Shown piece after piece: positions 24,745-33,109 of a DNA stretch of 63,858 nucleotides. Where the stretch lies: contig NZ_JASISZ010000052.1 in the NCBI RefSeq assembly GCF_030063355.1, positions 1 to 63,858 of the forward strand, written 5' to 3'. The number at the start of each line of letters is the position of its first letter. Within the stretch, counting starts at the first letter, position 1. Origin of the DNA: Streptomyces sp. PH10-H1 (GTDB lineage: Bacteria > Actinomycetota > Actinomycetes > Streptomycetales > Streptomycetaceae). Below the pieces are notes generated by a model. It had not been told where the DNA came from and ran no database searches. It worked only from the letters and a program-made list of their open reading frames with translations. The position numbers were made by a program, and so were the translations under genes.

Positions 24745-24813
24745 ATGGGCAAGCAGAGTGTCAAGAAGAGTGTGGAACGGCAGTACCGGACGACCGACGG
24801 GAGCGGCCGGTGA
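24745..24813 (+). CDS. 22-aa upstream ORF coupled to glnR
   Basis: The ATG at 24745 follows GAGGAGGG at ideal spacing and encodes MGKQSVKKSVERQYRTTDGS plus GR. Its TGA (24811-24813) overlaps the glnR GTG (24810) by the sequence GTGA. glnR itself has only a modest ribosome site (GGGAGCGGCCG) inside this ORF, so translation of the small ORF may deliver ribosomes to glnR. The peptide is very basic; a role of its own cannot be judged. Confidence 0.65.
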   Translation: MGKQSVKKSVERQYRTTDGSGR

Positions 24814-25589
24814 GCTCACTCCTGCTCCTGACGAACGCCCTCCAGCCGTCCACCGAAGTACTACCGGCGCTCGGGCTGCTGCTCCACAGCGTCCGCGTGG
24901 CACCGGCCGAGGGGCCGGCCCTGGTGGACACTCCGGGCGCCGACGTCATCCTGATCGACGGCCGGCGTGACCTGCCACAGGTCCGTTCGCTGTGCCAGCT
25001 GCTCCGCTCCACCGGCCCCGGCTGTCCGCTGGTGCTGGTCGTCACCGAGGGCGGCCTGGCCGCCGTCACCGCCGACTGGGGCATCGACGACGTACTGCTC
25101 GACACGGCGGGCCCGGCCGAGGTCGAGGCACGGCTGCGGCTCGCGATGGGCCGCCAGCAGATCGGCATGGACGACAGCCCGATGGAGATCCGCAACGGCG
25201 ACCTGTCGGTCGACGAGGCGACGTACAGCGCGAAGCTCAAGGGCCGGGTCCTGGATCTGACCTTCAAGGAGTTCGAGCTGATCAAGTACCTCGCCCAGCA
25301 CCCTGGCCGGGTCTTCACCCGCGCCCAGCTGCTGCAGGAGGTCTGGGGCTACGACTACTTCGGCGGCACCCGCACCGTGGACGTTCACGTACGGCGGCTG
25401 CGCGCGAAGCTCGGCCCCGAGCACGAGTCCCTGATCGGCACCGTCCGGAATGTCGGTTACCGCTTCGTCACCCCCGAGAAGGTCGAGCGGGCCGCTGAGG
25501 AAGCCGCCAAGCAGCAGGAACTGGCCCAGGCGCAAGCGCAGGCGCAGGCTCAGGCCCGGGCCCGTGCGGACGCCGACCGATCCGCATAA
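24810..25589 (+). CDS. glnR: GlnR, global nitrogen regulator (atypical OmpR-type response regulator)
   Basis: A 259-aa protein. The receiver domain (1-115) matches, as I recall, S. coelicolor GlnR nearly word for word; D50 in VILIDGRRD is the conserved aspartate that stabilises the dimer without phosphorylation, and the usual acidic pocket at the N-terminus is missing (SSLLLLTNALQ). The winged helix (about 128-225) includes LTFKEFELIKYLAQHPGRVF and GTRTVDVHVRRLRAKLG. GlnR controls glnA, amtB, nir and many other genes under nitrogen limitation. No kinase gene is adjacent, as usual for this orphan regulator. The tail is an Ala/Gln repeat (AQAQAQAQAQAR). Confidence 0.95.
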   Translation: MSSLLLLTNALQPSTEVLPALGLLLHSVRVAPAEGPALVDTPGADVILIDGRRDLPQVRSLCQLLRSTGPGCPLVLVVTEGGLAAVTADWGIDDVLLDTAGPAEVEARLRLAMGRQQIGMDDSPMEIRNGDLSVDEATYSAKLKGRVLDLTFKEFELIKYLAQHPGRVFTRAQLLQEVWGYDYFGGTRTVDVHVRRLRAKLGPEHESLIGTVRNVGYRFVTPEKVERAAEEAAKQQELAQAQAQAQAQARARADADRSA

Positions 25590-25621
25590 CGGCTGGGGTG
25601 GACCCGCGTAGACTTCGGCCC

Positions 25622-26644
25622 GTGGCAAAGGTGACGCGTGACGATGTGGCCAGGTTGGCGGGTACCTCCACCGCCGTCGTCAGCTATGTCATCAACAACG
25701 GACCCCGGCCGGTCGCCCCGGCCACCCGCGAGCGGGTGCAGGCGGCCATCGCGCAGCTCGGCTATCGCCCGGACCGTGTGGCCCAGGCGATGGCGAGCCG
25801 TCGCACGGACCTCATAGGCCTGATCGTCCCCGATGCCCGTCAGCCGTTCTTCGGCGAGATGGCGCACGCGGTCGAGCAGGCAGCGTCGGACCGCGGAAAG
25901 ATGGTCCTCGTCGGCAATTCCGACTACCTGGACGACCGCGAGATCCACTACCTCCGGGCGTTCCTGGGGATGCGGGTCTCCGGACTGATCCTGATCAGCC
26001 AGGGCCCGAGCGCCAACGCCGCCGCCGAGATAGAGGCGTGGGACGCAAGGATCGTCCTGCTGCACGAGCGTCCCGAGGCGATCGACGAGTACGCGGTCGT
26101 CACGGACGACATCGGCGGAGCGCAGCTCGCCACCCGCCATCTGCTGGAACACGGCCATGAGTACGTGGCCTGCCTGGGCGGCACCGAGAAGACCCCGGTC
26201 CTGGGTGACCCCGTCACCGACCACGTCGAAGGCTGGCGGCGGGCCATGCGGGAGTCCGGCCGCTCCACCGAGGGCCGGCTCTTTCAGGCCCCCTACAACC
26301 GCTACGACGCGTACAAGGTCGGCCTCGAACTGCTCGCGGGCCCCGACCGGCCGCCCGCCATCTTCTGCGCCACCGACGACCAGGCGATCGGCGTGCTGCG
26401 CGCGGCACGCGAGCTGCGGATCGACGTACCGGGCGGGCTGGCCGTCGCCGGCTTCGACGATGTGAAGGAAGCGGCGCTCACCGACCCGCCGCTCACGACC
26501 GTCGCCTCGGACCGCGAGGCGATGGCCCGCGCCGCGGTGGACCTCGTCCTGGACGATTCGCTGCGCGTCAACCACGGCCGGCGCGACCGGCTGCGGCAGT
26601 TCCCGTCCCGGCTGGTCGTCCGGGCATCCTGCGGCTGCCAGTAG
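25622..26644 (+). CDS. LacI-family transcriptional regulator
   Basis: A 340-aa regulator starting AKVTRDDVARLAGTSTAVVS, with the LacI hinge QLGYRPDRVAQAMASRR and a periplasmic-binding-protein-like ligand domain to the C-terminus (FCATDDQAIGVLRAARE, GFDDVKEAALTDPPLTTV). The GTG at 25622 lies 7 nt after TAGACT (25609-25614), so the mRNA is probably leaderless. It follows glnR by 32 bp. Ligand unknown. Confidence 0.88.
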   Translation: MAKVTRDDVARLAGTSTAVVSYVINNGPRPVAPATRERVQAAIAQLGYRPDRVAQAMASRRTDLIGLIVPDARQPFFGEMAHAVEQAASDRGKMVLVGNSDYLDDREIHYLRAFLGMRVSGLILISQGPSANAAAEIEAWDARIVLLHERPEAIDEYAVVTDDIGGAQLATRHLLEHGHEYVACLGGTEKTPVLGDPVTDHVEGWRRAMRESGRSTEGRLFQAPYNRYDAYKVGLELLAGPDRPPAIFCATDDQAIGVLRAARELRIDVPGGLAVAGFDDVKEAALTDPPLTTVASDREAMARAAVDLVLDDSLRVNHGRRDRLRQFPSRLVVRASCGCQ

Positions 26645-26706
26645 GCCCGCCGGCAGGCCCTTCGGGCCCCGGGCTGCGAGCAGCGCCCCCTACCGTAGGC
26701 CCCGCT

Positions 26707-26739
26707 AAAGGCCCGCCGTCGCTTCGGCCGCTGGCCTTT
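26707..26739 (+). terminator. hairpin downstream of the LacI gene
   Basis: AAAGGCC (26707-26713) pairs with GGCCTTT (26733-26739), with an inner GCCG/CGGC pair around TCGCTT. No U-run follows, as is common in streptomycetes. It separates the LacI gene from the protease gene. Confidence 0.5.
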
Positions 26740-26784
26740 ATATCGGGCATACCTACTTCTGTCGGGCTTCTCAGCAGACGCTCA

Positions 26785-26794
26785 GAGAGCTCTC
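26785..26794. promoter_or_regulatory. 10-bp palindrome upstream of the HtrA-like gene
   Basis: GAGAGCTCTC is a perfect palindrome 26 bp before the protease start, flanked by CTCA and ATGTTG. Position suits a regulator site near the transcription start, perhaps for the response regulator encoded two genes downstream (inference). Confidence 0.3.
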
Positions 26795-26819
26795 ATGTTG
26801 TCGCCGCAAAGTCAGTGAC

Positions 26820-27887
26820 ATGACCGATCACACGCAGCGCAACAGCGACTACGACCCGAACGCGGCCTACCCGCCCCCGCCGGCGTACGAGCCGGAGCAA
26901 CCCGTGACCAACCCCTCCGGGGCCATGCTCCCGCCGCCGCCCCCCGGCTCGGAGCCCTCACCCGGCCCCGCCCCCATCCCGGCCCCCAGCCCGGTCCCCG
27001 CACCCCGGCGCAAGGTACGCAAGCCGATCGCCCTGCTCGCCGCGGTCGCCATCACCTCAGGCGTCGTAGGCGGTGGGACGGTGGCGCTGATCGGCAACAC
27101 GACCTCGCACTCCTCCGTCAGCGCCGCTCCCAACGCCGTCAACGCCAGCTCGAGCAAGACGGGAGTGGCCGGCGTCGCCTCCGCCGTCAGCCCGAGCATC
27201 GTCGAGATCGGCGCGACCTCGAACTCCGGCCGGTCCACCGGCGCCGGCGTGATCATCACCAGCAACGGCGAGATCATCACCAACAACCACGTCGTCTCCG
27301 GTGCCAGCAGCATCAAGGTCGCCTACAGCGACGGCAGGACGGGCACCGCCAAGGTCGTCGGCACCGACCCGAAGAAGGACCTCGCTCTCATCAAGGTCGA
27401 CAACGCCAGCGGCCTCACCGCCGCCAAGCTCGGCAACTCCGACAACCTCGCCGTCGGCGACCAGGTCGTGGCGATCGGCTCGCCCGAGGGCCTGACCGGC
27501 ACCGTCACCAGCGGCATCGTCTCCGCGCTGAACCGCGACGTGACCGTCTCCACCGGCCAGGGTCAGGGGCAGGGGCAGGGCAGGAGCGGCGGCTCCGACC
27601 AGTGGCCGTTCCAGTTCGGCGGCAACCAGTACAACGGTGACACCGGCAACTCCACCACCACCTACAAGGCCATCCAGACCGACGCGTCCCTCAACCCCGG
27701 CAACTCCGGCGGCGCGCTGATCAACATGAACGGCGAGATCATCGGCATCAACTCCGCGATGTACTCGGCCGCTTCCTCCGGCTCGTCCGGCAGCAACGCC
27801 GGCAGCGTCGGACTCGGTTTCTCCATCCCGGTCAACACCGTCAAGGCCGACCTCGACTCGCTCCGCAACGGCGGCTCCGGCAACTGA
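26820..27887 (+). CDS. HtrA/DegP-like membrane-anchored serine protease without PDZ domain
   Basis: A 355-aa protease. Residues 1-65 are Pro-rich and cytoplasmic, a membrane helix is at 69-91, and a trypsin-like domain follows outside the membrane. The triad is complete: H157 in ITNNHVVSG, D187 in KKDLALIKV, S296 in NPGNSGGAL. A Gly/Gln repeat (GQGQGQGQG) lies in a surface loop near 246-254. The chain ends just after the protease domain, so the PDZ domain of typical HtrA is absent. It probably degrades misfolded exported proteins; a two-component system follows, as for envelope-stress proteases. No clear ribosome site precedes the ATG. Confidence 0.9.
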   Translation: MTDHTQRNSDYDPNAAYPPPPAYEPEQPVTNPSGAMLPPPPPGSEPSPGPAPIPAPSPVPAPRRKVRKPIALLAAVAITSGVVGGGTVALIGNTTSHSSVSAAPNAVNASSSKTGVAGVASAVSPSIVEIGATSNSGRSTGAGVIITSNGEIITNNHVVSGASSIKVAYSDGRTGTAKVVGTDPKKDLALIKVDNASGLTAAKLGNSDNLAVGDQVVAIGSPEGLTGTVTSGIVSALNRDVTVSTGQGQGQGQGRSGGSDQWPFQFGGNQYNGDTGNSTTTYKAIQTDASLNPGNSGGALINMNGEIIGINSAMYSAASSGSSGSNAGSVGLGFSIPVNTVKADLDSLRNGGSGN

Positions 27888-27901
27888 CCCGCGGCGCGCA
27901 C

Positions 27902-27923
27902 AGCAGTGTGAAACCAGTGTGAG
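27902..27923. repeat. 11-bp direct repeat between protease and small gene
   Basis: CAGTGTGA(A/G)A occurs twice with an 11-bp period, 15-35 bp after the protease stop and before the ribosome site of the next gene. It could be a regulator site with one-turn spacing, or chance. Confidence 0.3.
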
Positions 27924-27949
27924 AGCAGCTCCGAACCAGGAGGCATCCC

Positions 27950-28213
27950 ATGACCAGCAACGCCATCACCGTCAACGTCAACCGGGCCCGGCACGCGCTC
28001 GCCGCCGCAGTCTCCTGGCGAGCGGGCGGCACCGCGGCGGACGCCGACGTCCGCACCGGTCCCGCCGACCTCGACCTGCCGCTCGCCATGATGATGGCGC
28101 CCGTCGCCCCGGCCGCACCGCGCACCCCCCGCGCCGCCGAGTTCGCCACCCCGGCCCCGGCCCCCGGCCGACGCGGCAACGCACGCCACCGCCCCGCCGC
28201 CGTGCGAGGCTGA
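27950..28213 (+). CDS. 87-aa protein of unknown function between protease and two-component genes
   Basis: A strong ribosome site AGGAGG precedes the ATG at 27950. The sequence (start MTSNAITVNVNRARHALAAA) is Ala/Pro/Arg rich with a hydrophobic stretch PLAMMMAPVAPAAP, and a basic, likely disordered C-terminus. No family recognised. Its place in the run protease - this - regulator - kinase suggests the same transcription unit. Confidence 0.6.
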   Translation: MTSNAITVNVNRARHALAAAVSWRAGGTAADADVRTGPADLDLPLAMMMAPVAPAAPRTPRAAEFATPAPAPGRRGNARHRPAAVRG

Positions 28214-28257
28214 TAACCGTCCCCTGGCCCCTCCACCACAACGAGGTCGCGACCCCC

Positions 28258-28992
28258 ATGAGCCCCGGCGAGAACGGCGAGGCCCCCGCCCGCATCCTGA
28301 TCGTCGACGACGAGCCCGCCGTACGCGAAGCGCTCCAGCGCAGCCTCGCCTTCGAGGGCTACGGCACCGCCATCGCCGCCGACGGCATGGCCGCCCTCGA
28401 CCAGGTCGACGGCTACCAGCCGGACGCGATCATCCTCGACGTCCTGATGCCCCGCATGGACGGCCTCACCACCGCCCGCCGGCTGCGCGCCACCGGCGTG
28501 ACCGTACCCATCCTGATGCTCACCGCCCGCGACACCGTCGGCGACCGCGTCACCGGCCTCGACGCGGGCGCCGACGACTACCTCGTCAAGCCCTTCGAGC
28601 TCGACGAACTCCTCGCCCGGCTGCGCGCCCTGCTGCGCCGCAGCTCGTACGCCGCCGCGGCGGCGGCCGTCGACCAGGACAACGCCCTCACCTTCGCCGA
28701 CCTCCGGATGGACACCTCCACCCGCGAGGTCACCCGGGCCGGGCGGCCCGTCGAACTCACCCGCACCGAATACACCCTCCTCGAAATGTTCCTCGCCCAC
28801 CCCCGGCAGGTCCTCACCCGCGAACAGATCCTCAAGTCCGTCTGGGGCTTCGACTTCGAGCCCTCCTCCAACTCTCTGGACGTCTACGTCATGTACCTGC
28901 GCCGGAAGACCGAGATCGACGGCCTGCCGCGCCTCGTCCACACGGTCCGCGGCGTCGGCTATGTGCTGCGCGCGCCGGACGGCAAGTCGTGA
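28258..28992 (+). CDS. OmpR-family response regulator
   Basis: A 244-aa regulator: receiver domain with ILIVDDEPAVREAL, phospho-acceptor Asp in ILDVLMPRMDG, LTARDT and KPFELDELLARLRAL; then a winged helix with LTRTEYTLLEMFLAHPRQVL and SLDVYVMYLRRK. Its stop overlaps the kinase start (GTGA). With the kinase and upstream protease it resembles envelope-stress systems such as MprAB or CseBC, but no specific target is shown. Confidence 0.92.
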   Translation: MSPGENGEAPARILIVDDEPAVREALQRSLAFEGYGTAIAADGMAALDQVDGYQPDAIILDVLMPRMDGLTTARRLRATGVTVPILMLTARDTVGDRVTGLDAGADDYLVKPFELDELLARLRALLRRSSYAAAAAAVDQDNALTFADLRMDTSTREVTRAGRPVELTRTEYTLLEMFLAHPRQVLTREQILKSVWGFDFEPSSNSLDVYVMYLRRKTEIDGLPRLVHTVRGVGYVLRAPDGKS

Positions 28993-30401
28993 AACGGTTG
29001 CCGCTCCGCTCACGGCTGGCCATTCTCACGGCGGCCGCGGTGGCGGTCGCCGTGGCGGCGGTGGCGCTGTCGTGCTGGCTGATCACCCGGCAGCAGCTCA
29101 CGGACCAACTGGACAAGTCCCTGCGCCAGCCGAACACCGTCGGCGAAGTCGCGCAGGTCCTGAAGCGGAACGGCTGCATCACCTCGGCGCCCGGGCCGGG
29201 CGACCACGCGATGTTCAATCCGACCAATGTCTCGGCCCAGTTGGTGGTGGACGGTCAGACCTGCCTCATTCAGGGCAGCGAGACCTTCCCCGTGCAGGCC
29301 TCGGACCTGGCGGTGATCCCCGGCCCCGACCATCTGCCGACCGACCGGCCGAACACCCTGACGCACACGGTGAAGACGCGGCACGGCAGAGAACTGCGGG
29401 TGTACACGGTGCCGGTCACCATCAACGGCAGGCCCGCGATCGTCTCGGTCGCGCGACCGCTCAGCGAGGTCAACGATCCCCTCAACACCCTCGCCTGGGT
29501 GCTGCTCGCGGTGGCCGGTGTCGGCGTCGTCGGGGCGGCCACGGCCGGACTCCTCATCGCCCGGGCCGGGCTGAAGCCGGTGGACCGGCTCGCCGAGGCC
29601 GTGGAGCAGATCGCGCGGACCGAGGATCTGAGCGTCCGGATCCCCGTCGAGGGGGAGGACGAGATCGCGCGGCTGTCGGAGTCGTTCAACGCGATGACGG
29701 CCGCGCTGGCGTCGTCGCGGGACCGGCAGCAGCAGTTGATCGCGGACGCGGGACACGAGCTGCGGACGCCGCTGACCTCGCTGCGCACGAACATCGAACT
29801 GCTGGAGCGGAGTGAGGCGACAGGGCGGCCGATTCCGCCGGAGGACCGCAAGGCGCTGATGGCGAGCGTGAAGGCGCAGATGACGGAGCTGGCGGCGCTG
29901 ATCGGCGATCTGCAGGAGCTGTCGCGGCCGGACGCGGCGCCGACGCTGCAGGTGGTGGCGTTCCACGAGATCGCGGAGGCCGCTCTGGAACGGGCCAGGC
30001 TGCGGGGGCCCGATCTGACGATCAGGGCCGAACTGGCGCCCTGGTACGTACGGGCGGAGCCCGTCGCGCTGGAGCGGGCGGTGGTGAACCTGCTGGACAA
30101 CGCGGTGAAGTTCAGCCCGCCGGCGGGCGCGGTGGAGGTCAGGCTGGACCATGGGGTGCTGACGGTCCGCGACCACGGTCCCGGCATCCCGGACGATGAA
30201 CTCCCGCACGTCTTCGAGCGCTTCTGGCGCTCGCCGTCCGCCCGGAGCCTGCCCGGCAGCGGTCTGGGCCTGTCGATCGTGGCCAGGACCGTTCAGCAGT
30301 CGGGCGGCGCGGGGGGCCTGCGCCCGGCCGGCGGCGGCGGCACCGGGGCCACCGTCCGTCTGCCGGGAGCGCCCACCGCGCCGCCGGCCGTGACGGCGTA
30401 G
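28989..30401 (+). CDS. sensor histidine kinase
   Basis: A 470-aa membrane kinase. Helix 1 at about 10-33, an external domain of about 125 residues with two cysteines (GCITSAPG, GQTCLIQG), helix 2 at about 163-190, a HAMP domain, the H-box AGHELRTPLTSL, N-box NLLDNAVKFS, and G-boxes HGPGIPDDEL and GSGLGLSIVA. Start GTG overlaps the regulator stop. It phosphorylates the preceding response regulator in response to an unknown extracellular signal. Confidence 0.92.
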   Translation: MKRLPLRSRLAILTAAAVAVAVAAVALSCWLITRQQLTDQLDKSLRQPNTVGEVAQVLKRNGCITSAPGPGDHAMFNPTNVSAQLVVDGQTCLIQGSETFPVQASDLAVIPGPDHLPTDRPNTLTHTVKTRHGRELRVYTVPVTINGRPAIVSVARPLSEVNDPLNTLAWVLLAVAGVGVVGAATAGLLIARAGLKPVDRLAEAVEQIARTEDLSVRIPVEGEDEIARLSESFNAMTAALASSRDRQQQLIADAGHELRTPLTSLRTNIELLERSEATGRPIPPEDRKALMASVKAQMTELAALIGDLQELSRPDAAPTLQVVAFHEIAEAALERARLRGPDLTIRAELAPWYVRAEPVALERAVVNLLDNAVKFSPPAGAVEVRLDHGVLTVRDHGPGIPDDELPHVFERFWRSPSARSLPGSGLGLSIVARTVQQSGGAGGLRPAGGGGTGATVRLPGAPTAPPAVTA

Positions 30402-30503
30402 ACCGGACGCAAGGGGGACGGGGCCGGAGGGGTGGGGGTCAAAGCTGATTTCCGCTCGCCGAAAACGGACCCACCGTCCCATCATTCGGAACTCCCTGTC
30501 TCA

Positions 30504-30513
30504 TTCCGCGGAA
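30504..30513. promoter_or_regulatory. palindrome upstream of the MFS gene
   Basis: TTCCGCGGAA is a perfect palindrome, followed by CATAGTTG that could be the -10 (about 30520). It would sit between -35 and -10 or just upstream, where a repressor of an exporter gene often binds. No regulator is adjacent. Confidence 0.3.
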
Positions 30514-30560
30514 CGGCGGCATAGTTGTGCCCACCACCGACCGAGGAGGCGCACTCCGCG

Positions 30561-31814
30561 ATGCCGATGCCCACGCCCACGCCCGTGCCCATGCCGTCGA
30601 AGCGCTGGCTGATGCTGGCCCTGGGCACCGCCGCGCAGACCTCGTCCTGCGCGTTCGTCTACGCGATCCCTTCCCTCGCCGACGAGTTGCGCACCGCCGA
30701 CCACCTCACCCTCACCCAGGTCGGGCTGCTGGCCGCCTGCCCGACGCTCGGCCTGGTCCTCGCCCTGATCGCCTGGGGCGCCGCCGCCGACCGCTGGGGC
30801 GAGCGCATCGTCATCTCCGCCGGACTGGGGCTGTCGGCCGTGCTGCTCGCGGCGGCCGCCACGATCCACGCCATGGCCGCGTTCGGCCTGGTCCTCGCCC
30901 TCGCGGGCGCGGCCTCCGCGTCCGTCTACTCGGCGAGCGGCCGGCTGGTGATGGGCTGGTTCGCCGCCGGGGAGCGCGGGCTGGCGATGGGCATCCGGCA
31001 GACCTCCACCCCGCTGGGCATGGCCATGGCCGCACTGACCATGCCGCCCATCGCCGCCGCGTACGGGGTGCGGGGCGCGATCGCCTTCCTCGCCGTGGTC
31101 TGCGGCGTCATCGCGGTCCTGATCGCCGTGTTCGCGGCGGACCCGGCCCGCGCCGTCAAGGCCGGAGCCGTCCGTACCGCCAATCCGTACCGCGGCTCCC
31201 GGGTCCTGTGGCGCATCCACGCCTCCGGCGCGCTGCTGGTCGTCCCCCAGTTCACGGCGGGCGCCTTCGCGCTGGTGCTGCTGGTCGACGTACGCGGCTG
31301 GTCCCCGGTCGCCGCCGGGCAGTTGGTGGCGCTGGGCCAGGGCCTGGGCGCGGTCTCCCGGATCGTCGTGGGCCGCTGGTCGGACCGGGTCGGCAGCCGG
31401 ATGCGGCCGATGCGGCAGCTCGCCCTGATCACGGCCGCCGTCATCGGGGCCACCGCGCTGACCGCGGCCTTCCCCTCCCCCCTCACCGACGCGGCCCTGA
31501 TCCTCGCCGTCGGCATCACCGCCAGCACCAACGGCCTGTCGTTCACCGCCACCGCGGAGGGCGCGGGACCGGCCTGGGCAGGACGCGCGCTGGGCATCCA
31601 CAACACCGGCCAGAACCTGACGGCCGCACTGGTCCCGCCCGTCATGGGCGCTCTGATCACCAGCGCCGGCTACTGGCCCGGCTTCGCCGTCGCGGGGATC
31701 GCGGCCTGTTCCGCCGCCGTCATCGTCCCCGCGCGCGATCCGGTGGCCGCCCGGCCGGACCCGGTGCGGATGGCGAACCCACCGGAGGCGAAGGCACTGA
31801 TCGCCGGGTCGTAG
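30561..31814 (+). CDS. MFS transporter
   Basis: A 417-aa major facilitator with 12 predicted helices and the loop 2-3 motif GAAADRWGERIVI. It is a drug or metabolite exporter-like protein; some features (PSLADELRTADHLTLTQVGLLAA) resemble nitrate/cyanate-type MFS members. The ATG at 30561 follows GAGGAGG; the preceding in-frame codons are not conserved. It ends 10 bp before mshD, so they may be cotranscribed. Confidence 0.87.
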   Translation: MPMPTPTPVPMPSKRWLMLALGTAAQTSSCAFVYAIPSLADELRTADHLTLTQVGLLAACPTLGLVLALIAWGAAADRWGERIVISAGLGLSAVLLAAAATIHAMAAFGLVLALAGAASASVYSASGRLVMGWFAAGERGLAMGIRQTSTPLGMAMAALTMPPIAAAYGVRGAIAFLAVVCGVIAVLIAVFAADPARAVKAGAVRTANPYRGSRVLWRIHASGALLVVPQFTAGAFALVLLVDVRGWSPVAAGQLVALGQGLGAVSRIVVGRWSDRVGSRMRPMRQLALITAAVIGATALTAAFPSPLTDAALILAVGITASTNGLSFTATAEGAGPAWAGRALGIHNTGQNLTAALVPPVMGALITSAGYWPGFAVAGIAACSAAVIVPARDPVAARPDPVRMANPPEAKALIAGS

Positions 31815-31824
31815 GCTCGGGTTC

Positions 31825-32754
31825 ATGACCGACGCCGCGCAGTCCTCCCCGTCCCACCGCCGGATCGAGATCCTGGACGCGCTCCCGCCCGGCACGGCGC
31901 GGGACATCCTCGCGCTGCTCGAGGAGGCGGCGGAGCACGACGGCCAGTGGGCGGTCTCCGAGCAGGGCCGGCTCAATCTGCGCGGCGGCGAGCGCCCAGG
32001 AGTGCGGCACCTGCTGGTGTACCTCGGGGACGAGCTCGCCGGTTACGCGCAGATCGAGGACACCGACCCGGTCGAGCCCCCCGCCGCCGAGCTGCTGATC
32101 CGCCCCGCCCACCGCACTCACGGGCACGGGCGGGCGCTCGGCCGGGCGCTGCTCGACGCCACCGGCAAGCGGCTGCGGGTATGGGCGCACGGCGGCCACC
32201 CCTCCGCCCGGCACCTGGCCGTGCAGCTCGGGCTGAACCTGTTCCGGGAACTGCGGCAGCTGCGCCGCCCGCTCGACGACGGCCCCGCCCTGCCGGAACC
32301 GGTGATTCCGGCGGGCATCTCCGTACGGACCTTCGTCCCCGGGCAGGACGACGCCGCTTGGCTGGCGGTGAACGCCGCCGCGTTCGCCCACCACCCCGAG
32401 CAGGGCGCGCTCACCCAACGTGACCTGGACGACCGCAAGGCCGAGCCGTGGTTCGACCCGGAAGGCTTCTTCCTCGCCGTCCGCGGGGAGAAGGTCGTCG
32501 GCTTCCACTGGACGAAGGTGCACCGCCAGGACCGGCTCGGCGAGGTGTACGTCGTCGGCGTGCACCCCGACGAGCAGGACAGCGGCCTGGGCAAGGCACT
32601 CACCGCGATCGGCCTGCGCCACCTCGCCGACGATGAGAAGCTGCCCACCGCGATGCTCTACGTGGACGCCGACAACATCCCCGCCGTCACCGTCTACGAG
32701 CGGCTGGGCTTCACGACCCACGAGGTCGACCTGATGTACCGCACGGACAGCTGA
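31825..32754 (+). CDS. mshD: mycothiol synthase
   Basis: A 309-aa protein of two tandem GNAT domains that acetylates Cys-GlcN-Ins, the last step of mycothiol synthesis. The N-terminal domain has RPAHRTHGHGRALGRALL, the C-terminal domain VVGVHPDEQDSGLGKALTAIG and LYVDADNIPAVTVYERLGF, standard for MshD. Mycothiol is found only in actinobacteria, which supports the taxonomic call. The stop codon opens a 23-bp direct repeat. Confidence 0.95.
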   Translation: MTDAAQSSPSHRRIEILDALPPGTARDILALLEEAAEHDGQWAVSEQGRLNLRGGERPGVRHLLVYLGDELAGYAQIEDTDPVEPPAAELLIRPAHRTHGHGRALGRALLDATGKRLRVWAHGGHPSARHLAVQLGLNLFRELRQLRRPLDDGPALPEPVIPAGISVRTFVPGQDDAAWLAVNAAAFAHHPEQGALTQRDLDDRKAEPWFDPEGFFLAVRGEKVVGFHWTKVHRQDRLGEVYVVGVHPDEQDSGLGKALTAIGLRHLADDEKLPTAMLYVDADNIPAVTVYERLGFTTHEVDLMYRTDS

Positions 32755-32787
32755 ACCGGAGGTAGCCGGAGAGCTGAACCGGAGGTA
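32749..32787. repeat. stop-codon-anchored direct repeat at the mshD 3' end
   Basis: AGCTGAACCGGAGGTA occurs at 32749-32764 and 32772-32787, period 23. The first AGCTGA is the last Ser codon and stop of mshD. The sequence after it is further rich in ACCGG. Confidence 0.75.
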
Positions 32788-33109
32788 ACGCACGGCGAGC
32801 CGGACCGGCCCGGCGAGACCGGACCGGAACCGTTCCGAGCCGGTACTGAGACCATGTGCATCCCGGGGTTGCTCCGCGCTATCCCTCCCGACATGTTCTC
32901 GTTACCGGCGATTCAGACTGCCTTGCGAGCATCACGGAATGCAGCCCGCTGCCCCTCCCCCCAAACCGGAGCACTCTCCACCTCCCGACCTGCCGCTATC
33001 CCGTTCGGCGCGGGACAATGGACGGACGGCCCCAGGGCGGTCCCCGAGGGCTCCCGGCAGGCCGTACGACGTGTTCGACGTGCCGGAACCGGAGGAGGGC
33101 TCTTACTCC
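32755..33109. other. 355-bp gene-free stretch between mshD and ppk
   Basis: Apart from the direct repeat at its start and many ACCGG tetramer-like repeats to about 32840, I see no gene, hairpin or clear promoter. GTTCTCGTTACC near 32893 is a poor match to a PHO-box unit. The ppk frame is open from 32939, so part of this stretch could be coding if an upstream start is used. Confidence 0.5.

Noticed and set aside
24810..25589. glnR as a partner of the histidine kinase at 28989
   Set aside because: The kinase overlaps its own regulator gene, and GlnR has the atypical receiver domain that works without phosphorylation.
32854..33109. PHO box upstream of ppk
   Set aside because: Only one poor unit (GTTCTCGTTAC) is visible, without 11-nt repetition.
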